From: an uncultured Clostridia bacterium
GTDB lineage: Bacteria > Bacillota > Clostridia > RUG12999
Reading direction: 5' to 3'
Length of the DNA: 6,161 nt
Assembly: GCA_938005345.1 (NCBI GenBank)
Contig: CALLNG010000164.1
Span: 1-6,161 of the forward strand
Positions 1 through 5,800 of the stretch are shown here, in pieces. The translations under genes were made by a program, and so were the position numbers. The notes under the pieces were generated by a model. It saw nothing but the letters and a program-made list of their open reading frames with translations. It was not told where the DNA came from and did not search any database. Each line of letters starts with the position of its first letter. Positions within the stretch are counted from its first letter, which is position 1.

Positions 1-333
1 GCGGCGGAAATTGACGGCGCGACCCGGCTACAGCAAATTTGGTATATTTCACTGCCGGCATTGGTTCCGGTCATCACCATACTTGCTATCCTGGCAGTCG
101 GAAAAATTTTCCGTGCTGATTTTGGACTGTTCTACCAAGTCACGATGGATTCCGGGGCATTGTATCCTACGACGGACGTTGTTGACACCTATGTATTCCG
201 GGCGTTGCGGCAGTTAGGAGATGTGGGAATGTCCTCAGCAGTCGGACTATTCCAATCTTTGGTCGGATTTGTGCTGGTACTGGTGACCAATGCAGTTGTG
301 AAAAAAATTGAGCCAGATAACGCGCTGTTTTAA
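1..333 (+). CDS. lplB: LplB-type sugar ABC transporter permease, C-terminal part (5' end outside window)
   Basis: This is the last 110 codons of an inner-membrane permease subunit of a carbohydrate ABC importer. The reading frame is open from base 1 and stops at TAA 331-333. The visible part begins inside the EAA loop that docks the ATPase: residues 1-19 run AAEIDGATRL to a conserved Leu-Pro, with the key Gly at residue 6. A hydrophobic segment follows at about 19-38. Near the end, a Gly-Leu-Phe-Gln-Ser segment leads into a last membrane helix (about 82-98) and the short tail ends in A-L-F, as is usual in the LplB family (oligosaccharide permeases paired with YtcP/LplC). About two thirds of the protein is missing upstream. 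The neighbours, a second permease and a binding lipoprotein, support the call. The transported sugar cannot be inferred. Confidence 0.93.
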   Translation, partial: AAEIDGATRLQQIWYISLPALVPVITILAILAVGKIFRADFGLFYQVTMDSGALYPTTDVVDTYVFRALRQLGDVGMSSAVGLFQSLVGFVLVLVTNAVVKKIEPDNALF

Positions 334-354
334 GAGGGGAAGGAGTGGTATTGG

Positions 355-393
355 ATGTGTGAAATTTGCAAAGGTGGTGAAGGAGGATGCTGA
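355..393 (+). CDS. Possible 12-codon Cys-rich leader minigene overlapping the next permease start
   Basis: A tiny frame reads MCEICKGGEGGC and stops at TGA 391-393. It has an AAGGAG-type ribosome binding site at 340-345, nine bases before its ATG. Its stop overlaps the beginning of the downstream permease gene (ATG 387), a geometry typical of translational coupling. This could explain why that gene's own AGGAGG touches its ATG with no spacer. The peptide has a C-x-x-C pair and a third Cys at the end. Most of its Gly and Glu codons come from the GGTGGTGAAGGAGG purine run, so it could simply be a by-product of Shine-Dalgarno sequence. I do not recognise it as a known family. Confidence 0.25.
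   Translation: MCEICKGGEGGC
371..386 (+). promoter_or_regulatory. Unusual ribosome binding region of the second permease
   Basis: The run AAGGTGGTGAAGGAGG lies directly before ATG 387. The perfect AGGAGG at 381-386 abuts the start codon with no spacer, which is too close for normal initiation. The weaker GGTGG at 373-377 is nine bases away and may be the working site. No earlier start exists in this frame because TGA at 378-380 closes it, so ATG 387 is the most upstream possible start. The next plausible start, GTG 435, would remove the charged N-terminal tail expected in this family. Confidence 0.5.
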
Positions 394-1283
394 AGAAGTC
401 AAAAGGACTGCGGCGGGACCGGGAAAGCATACTGGTGAATGCAATTTTATTAGTGTTGTCCCTGTGCTGTGTTGTTCCGCTGTGGTTGGTTATCTCCATC
501 TCGTTCACCTCTGAACAGGAGGTCATGCGCAATGGGTACCAGTTTATTCCAAAACAGTTTGACCTGACGGCGTACCAGTTTATCTTCCGAAATCCGCAGC
601 AACTGTTAAATTCTTATGTCGTGACCATATTGTCCTCTTTTTTGGGGACAGCGCTAAGTGTTATTATTATGATTTTGGTGGCGTATCCGCTTGCAAGAAG
701 AAATTTTGTAGCGCGGCGCAGTATTACCTTTTACTTGTTTTTTACCATGTTATTTAGCGGTGGTCTGGTGCCAAGCTACATACTAATTACCCAATATCTG
801 CATCTAAACAATTCATTTTGGGTATATATTTTGCCGCATTTGGTCAGTCCATGGCATGTAGTACTGCTGCGGACATTCTTCCAAAAGCAACCGGAAGAAC
901 TTATTGAATCGGCTAAGATGGATGGTGCAGGAGAGTATCTCATTTTGTTTAAAATCATTGTTCCTATTTCGGGTCCGGTTATTGCAACAGTAGCGTTGTT
1001 GGGACTCCTCACCCGCTGGAATGACTGGATGACATCGTTGTTGTATATCAACCAGGATAATTTAGTGACCTTGCAGTACTTGCTGCAAAAAATGATGAAG
1101 GATATTCAGCTCATCACGCAAAACATGGATACCGTCTCACTGGATATCGACCCGTCCAAACTGCCAAATGAAAGTGCCCGAATGGCGATGGCAGTATTGG
1201 CAGCGGGGCCAATGTTATGTGTATTCCCATTTTTCCAAAAATATTTTGCCAAAGGGTTAACCGTTGGCGCAGTGAAAGGATGA
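387..1283 (+). CDS. ytcP: YtcP/LplC-type carbohydrate ABC transporter permease
   Basis: This is a complete 298-residue inner-membrane permease, the partner of the LplB-type subunit upstream. Six hydrophobic segments can be seen at about residues 17-40, 75-102, 112-135, 143-164, 194-214 and 261-283, after a short basic cytoplasmic N-terminus. The ATPase-docking EAA loop is at about 174-193 (ESAKMDGAGEY, with Gly180 and closing Pro193). The end, KYFAKGLTVGAVKG, matches the strongly conserved tail of the YtcP/LplC group. Length is normal for the family. The protein would form half of the membrane channel for an oligosaccharide imported by the binding protein encoded 16 bases downstream. No ATPase gene is in the window; relatives are known to borrow a shared MsmX-type ATPase. 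The start is ATG 387, the first available in the frame. Confidence 0.95.
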   Translation: MLKKSKGLRRDRESILVNAILLVLSLCCVVPLWLVISISFTSEQEVMRNGYQFIPKQFDLTAYQFIFRNPQQLLNSYVVTILSSFLGTALSVIIMILVAYPLARRNFVARRSITFYLFFTMLFSGGLVPSYILITQYLHLNNSFWVYILPHLVSPWHVVLLRTFFQKQPEELIESAKMDGAGEYLILFKIIVPISGPVIATVALLGLLTRWNDWMTSLLYINQDNLVTLQYLLQKMMKDIQLITQNMDTVSLDIDPSKLPNESARMAMAVLAAGPMLCVFPFFQKYFAKGLTVGAVKG

Positions 1284-1285
1284 AA

Positions 1286-1299
1286 AGGAGGAGAATTTG
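1286..1299 (+). promoter_or_regulatory. Ribosome binding site and start choice for the solute-binding protein
   Basis: AAAGGAGGAG-type sequence follows directly after the TGA of the permease. From the GGAGG at 1287-1291 to ATG 1300 is eight bases, which is ideal. A TTG codon at 1297-1299 immediately precedes this ATG in frame and could start a protein one residue longer, but its spacing is only five bases and ATG is the stronger start. The choice does not alter the signal peptide in any important way. Confidence 0.8.
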
Positions 1300-2739
1300 A
1301 TGAAAAAAAAGATTTGTGCGGTTCTTGCGGCGGTTCTTGCGTTAGCGTTGCTTGGTGGATGTAATGGCGGGCAAAACGCAGAGGAACAGAAGGTAGACGA
1401 AATTTTATGGTATTATCCTGGCGATGCACAAAGTGGAATGGCAGAAGTGCTGGAACAAATTAACCAACGTCTGGAGCCGGAAATTGGTGTACGGTTAAAC
1501 CTGAAAAACATTGACAAAAGTTCTTATGCCGAGAAAATGAACTTAGTTGTATCTTCGGGTGAGGAGTTTGATATTTGTTTCACGGCGAATTGGTCTTTGC
1601 CATTTTTATCTAATGTTTCTAACGGCGCGTTTATTCCGCTGGATGAATTGATTGAAGAATATGCACCTGGATTAAAAACATCTATGCCAGAGTATGTATG
1701 GAATTCCACAATGGTGGATGGGCAAATTTATGCAGTTCCTAATTATCAAATATTGCCAACACAATTTTGCTTATTGGCAAGCAGTGAATTGATGCAGAAA
1801 CATAATTTTGACGTTAGTCAAATTACCGATTTAAAGAGTTTGGAACCGTTTCTGCAAGAAATCAAAGAAACAGAACCGGATTTGTATCCTTACCAGCCGC
1901 AGTATAGTGCCGTGGAAATGAATTATGAACAGATCTATCCTACGAGTTTTGCTGTAATTCGCAAAGATGCGGAAAAAGGTGCAGTTAAAGTACAGAATTG
2001 GTTTGAGCTGCCGGAGTTTAAAGAACATACGAAACTTATGTATGATTGGTATCAAAAGGGATATATTCGTAAAGATGTTGTAGGGTCCGGAAGTGATACG
2101 GCAAGCTTGTTAGGGCTGCGGTATGCATTTTTCTGGGGAACCATGAAACCAGGAGGAGATGTGGAAAACTTACAGAAATATAAAAAGGAAATCACCAGCA
2201 TTCCAATGTGCGAACCTTATACACAGGCCTCTGCTACGGCCCGTACACTTAGTGCAATCAGCAGAACCAGTAAAAATCCAGAAAAAGCGATCAAAGTATT
2301 GGAAGTGTTTAATACGGACAAGGAACTCTATAATACTTTGGTGTTTGGAATCGAGGGAAAACACTATACTAAAATCAGTGATAATCAAGTTCAACTTATA
2401 CCGGATTCCAATTACAAAATGGAAGCATGGATGTTTGGAAATCAGTTTAACGCCTATTATAAAGATGGGCAGGAAACAGATACTTGGGAACAGACCATGC
2501 AACTCAATGACAGCGCACAATTGTCTCCATTATGGGGATTTAATTTCAATCCAGACCCAGTGAAAAATGAAATTTCCCAGTGTGAAGCGGTCGTGAAAGA
2601 ATATGAATTTATCAAAATGGGTGCAGAAGACCCAGATTTGCATTATGATGAAATGATTTCGAAATTGAAAACAGCGGGCTGTGATACCGTGATTGCGGAA
2701 GTGCAGCGGCAAATCGACGAATGGCAGGCAAATCAGTAA
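1300..2739 (+). CDS. Extracellular sugar-binding lipoprotein (LplA/YtcQ-like, DUF3502-type C-terminus)
   Basis: This 479-residue solute-binding protein delivers a saccharide to the two permeases encoded upstream. The N-terminus is a lipoprotein signal: M-K-K-K, a hydrophobic core at 5-18, and a lipobox L18-G-G-C21, so Cys21 would be lipidated and anchor the protein on the outer face of the membrane. The mature part starts its first beta strand at about 32-40 (VDEILWYYPGD). Family landmarks follow: SGEEFDI at 86-92, a P-L-D-E-L-I-E-E-Y stretch at 113-121, and G-Q-I-Y-A-V-P-N at 141-148. The last roughly 75 residues (404-479; L-W-G-F-N-F, then a long acidic helical tail) resemble DUF3502, which marks the binding proteins that pair with LplB/YtcP permeases. 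Aromatic residues are abundant, as expected for carbohydrate binding, but the ligand cannot be read from sequence. ATG 1300 is preferred over TTG 1297. Confidence 0.94.
   Translation: MKKKICAVLAAVLALALLGGCNGGQNAEEQKVDEILWYYPGDAQSGMAEVLEQINQRLEPEIGVRLNLKNIDKSSYAEKMNLVVSSGEEFDICFTANWSLPFLSNVSNGAFIPLDELIEEYAPGLKTSMPEYVWNSTMVDGQIYAVPNYQILPTQFCLLASSELMQKHNFDVSQITDLKSLEPFLQEIKETEPDLYPYQPQYSAVEMNYEQIYPTSFAVIRKDAEKGAVKVQNWFELPEFKEHTKLMYDWYQKGYIRKDVVGSGSDTASLLGLRYAFFWGTMKPGGDVENLQKYKKEITSIPMCEPYTQASATARTLSAISRTSKNPEKAIKVLEVFNTDKELYNTLVFGIEGKHYTKISDNQVQLIPDSNYKMEAWMFGNQFNAYYKDGQETDTWEQTMQLNDSAQLSPLWGFNFNPDPVKNEISQCEAVVKEYEFIKMGAEDPDLHYDEMISKLKTAGCDTVIAEVQRQIDEWQANQ
1318..1341 (+). repeat. Perfect 12-bp tandem duplication inside the lipoprotein signal peptide
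   Basis: The unit GCGGTTCTTGCG occurs twice back to back and encodes AVLA-AVLA (residues 7-14) in the hydrophobic core. The repeat is in frame, so gain or loss of one copy would lengthen or shorten the core by four residues without breaking the gene. It may be chance, since Ala/Leu/Val cores are naturally repetitive. Confidence 0.8.
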
Positions 2740-2748
2740 TTCTTGGCA

Positions 2749-2772
2749 GCGGCGCGGCGACAGCCGTGCCGC
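2749..2772 (+). promoter_or_regulatory. Strong GC-rich intercistronic hairpin
   Basis: The arms GCGGCGCGGC (2749-2758) and GCCGTGCCGC (2763-2772) form a continuous 10-bp stem with a single G-U pair, closed by the tetraloop GACA. It begins nine bases after the stop of the binding-protein gene. No run of T follows; the next bases are GACCAAAAGGAGG, the ribosome binding site of the next gene, so it is not a standard intrinsic terminator. The likely role, by analogy with hairpins behind binding-protein genes in other sugar operons, is to block 3' exonucleases and stabilise the upstream mRNA segment, or to attenuate expression of the large downstream gene. 21 of its 24 bases are G or C, clearly above its surroundings. 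Confidence 0.7.
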
Positions 2773-2776
2773 GACC

Positions 2777-2785
2777 AAAAGGAGG
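2777..2785 (+). promoter_or_regulatory. Ribosome binding site of the large secreted protein
   Basis: AAAAGGAGG is a near-perfect Shine-Dalgarno sequence ten bases before ATG 2796, a slightly long but workable spacing. It starts four bases after the foot of the 2749-2772 hairpin, so folding of the stem could influence ribosome access. It fixes ATG 2796 as the start, which also gives a good signal peptide. Confidence 0.8.
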
Positions 2786-2795
2786 CGCGTGAAAC

Positions 2796-2867
2796 ATGAA
2801 AAAATGGTCGATTCTATTGGCAGCCACAATGCTTGTGGCACAGTTGGGACTCCTGCCGGCATTTGCC
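2796..2867 (+). other. Sec signal peptide of the large secreted protein
   Basis: Residues 1-24 comprise a short basic start (MKK), a hydrophobic core at about 5-20, and P-A-F-A ahead of Ser25. The A-x-A pattern at 22-24 fits signal peptidase I. There is no lipobox Cys, so the protein is released or held by something further along. Confidence 0.88.
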
Positions 2868-5800
2868 AGCGGGAGCGACCTGTATACAGAGGATTTTAAT
2901 GAAACATCGAAAATGGTTTTGCAGGACGGCGGCGAATTTACCTATGTAAAGAGGCCTGCGGATGGCGTAGCAGTAGACCGGACGCCGGTTGAGGATGGAA
3001 CAGGCGAAGACCGGGCGCTGCTTTCCGGGCAGAAAGATAACCGTAAAGCGTCCTTAAAATTAAATGATATAGAAGCCGCAGGCTCAGAAGGAATCAACGG
3101 AACCATAGTTTTTGAAGGGGAATTCCGGATGGAAGGCAGACCCGCCTATATTGAGGGCACAAAAGCGCCGGCGGGAACGGTAAAATTTTTCGATTTTCTA
3201 AGCGGCAATACGTCGCTGTTCACCTTGGGAATGGGAACGTTTAACGATGATTCATTTTTACTGCGGCCCCTGTATGCCAACAGTGAGACACAAGCGAACA
3301 GTACAGCTTCCATCACGGTAAATGGGGAACGCCTAGCGTATCAAAAATGGTACCGCCTAAAAGTGGAATTGGATACGGTCAATGGAAAAGTAACGGCGAT
3401 GATTGGGAATAGTATTATTGTAGATGATCAAAATTTTTGGAGCAATGCGAGCAATCTGCCGTTGACACAAATTCAGGCAACGCACAGCAACGGTTCCCAA
3501 GTGGATAGTAGCGATGCAAACAAGGCTCATGAGCAGCCGTTTTTGTTAGATAATATCAGATTATACCGAAAAATAGATGTGGCTATAACATCAGATACGT
3601 ATACCGTTTCGGGGCAGACCATTAGTGGAATTCCGGATGGAACACAAGTAACACAATTATTAGAAAATATCACAGCGCAGGATGACACAGCAGATATGAA
3701 GGTATATCAGGCAGATGGAATCACGCAGCGTGTCAGCGGATTTGTGGAGACAGGAGACTGGTTAAAACTGGAACCGGGCGGAGAGGCCTACCGGTTATGG
3801 CTACAAAGCTGCTTGTTGTACGAATCATTTGACGGACAGTTGCAAGATGTGACCTCAGTTGCAAGCGAATGGAAAAAAATTGGACGGCCGGCAGACGCAG
3901 TTGCAGTAGATTATGACAGTGCAGTAGAAGTGGGCGATGATGAGTCGATCAACCGCGCTTTGCTTTCCAAGGCCCTAAGTGGTGGAAAAGTAAGCATCAA
4001 TACCGGGAACTTGACCGGAGCATTTACGGTGCAATACCAATTCCGCGTAGAGGATCAGTCTTCGACGCTGGCAGCTGGGGGACTCCGGCTGATTTCACTG
4101 TTGGGAACGACTACAAATGGAGATACGAGGGATGCGGTGGGATTAAGCACAGGCAGTAGCTCGGAGGAGGGCTTTCACCTTCGGCCCATCTATGGACCAA
4201 CGGGAACAGCATTGAATGACAAAGGGCCGCTGCTTGCTTATAAAACTTGGCATACAGCAGTGATTGGTGTGGATATTGAAAATAACAGTGCCAGCATTAC
4301 AATAAATGGCCAGAATATATTTGATACACCGACAGTATCTCTATGGAACGAAACGTTTCAAGATATAACGCAGCTTCAGTTTTATGGAAAAAGCACAGCA
4401 GAGGTGAACTTTTTAATTGATGAAGTGCAAATTTTGCGGATGTCGGAGGTGGCACAGGCACAGTCCAGTGTATATGCAATAGACCAAACTAGTAAGATGA
4501 TTACTGGGGTGCCATTTGACACGGATATAGATACGTTTCTTGGCAATATCTGTTACACGCAGCAGGGAAGCGGCAGCTTGACGGATGCCAGTGGCGCGGT
4601 TAAAACAAGTGGTACAGTTGCCACGGGCGATAAATTGACCGTCATGCCAGGAAATATCCAGTACGTAATCACAGTGGAACCTGAACCGGTTACAACGCCG
4701 CAGGCACAATCCACAGTTTATGAAGTAAACCAGGAGGAACTAACCATACGCGGCGTTGCGCCGGGAACGGAGATTGCACAGTTTCTGGGCAATATTACCT
4801 ATACGGCAGATGGGACTGGAACTCTGCACGATGAAAATGGAGCAGAAAAAACGGAAGGTGTCATTACCTATACAGATACGCTGACGGTAGAACCAGACGG
4901 GAGTACATACCAGATTTATACGACAGATATTTTAAGCTATGTGAATTTTAATGACCAAACAATTCCACCGGCAGGCTGGAAAATGAGTGAAGATATCTAT
5001 AAAGTCAAACAGCGGCCGCAAGGTGGAGAAACAGATCCAGAGCTTAGTGTCATTCCAGATGCTTCCGATTATGCGCTATATTCCAGCGGGGGTAATAATG
5101 CGGCAGCCAACCAGGCGACGTTCTCCCTCAGACAAGCAGAGGATATCGAAATCAGTTTGGACTTTCTGGTAGAACACCGTGTGAGTGATGCAAATTCCAA
5201 TCAAATCAAATTGGCAGAATTGGTAGTGGAACGCAGTGATGGAGCAGATTCGGCACAAACGTTAGCTGTTTGTAACGTTGCGGCAACAACAGGATTCGTT
5301 ATAACGCACTATCCAGGAAATGGGACTGAGGTTGGAAGACAAAATCAGCCATTTGGAGACAGTGATTGGAGCAGCTGGCATACATTGAGAATGATTGCCA
5401 GCGTACAGCGTAACAGTGCTGACGTCTGGCTGGATGGTACTTTTATAGGGAGAGCAGAATTTCAAGGGGCAAAAAAGGAAAATAATGTGTTTACTGCCAT
5501 CCGGTTTTATAACGGCAAGCGGTCGGATTATAATGGGGAAACGCCGTCTCCATATTATATTGATAACATAACCATTAAAACAGTTTCTGGCGATTGTAGC
5601 ATATCATCAGAACGATACCGTGTGCAGGATTCCACAGTGAGCGGAGTTTTGGAAGGAACGGTAGTAGAAGATTTTTGGGGTAATATTAATATTCCCTACG
5701 GGGCATCTGCGGTTTTATATAGTACCTATGATGAGCAAAATCCGCAAAACAATGTGCAGCGTACGGAGGGGCCGCTGGAAATGGGAGATACGTTGGTAGT

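Noticed and set aside
167..532. 121-codon minus-strand open frame across the first permease end and second permease start
   Set aside because: It lies opposite two well-supported permease genes, has no recognisable domain, and its composition is what an antisense shadow would give.
2170..2520. 116-codon minus-strand frame with hydrophobic stretches
   Set aside because: It is antisense to the middle of the binding-protein gene; hydrophobicity arises from the complement of Glu/Lys/Asn-rich codons. No ribosome binding site was evident.
2159..2563. 134-codon + strand frame inside the binding-protein gene, preceded by AGGAGG
   Set aside because: The AGGAGG is only two bases from the ATG and encodes part of the lipoprotein itself; the product is basic, without domains, and fully contained in a well-supported gene.
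2749..2772. Intrinsic transcription terminator
   Set aside because: The stem is strong enough, but no T-run follows it; purine-rich ribosome binding sequence comes instead.
4413..4709. 98-codon minus-strand frame
   Set aside because: It is antisense to the R2 repeat of the large secreted protein and shows no domain or start signals.
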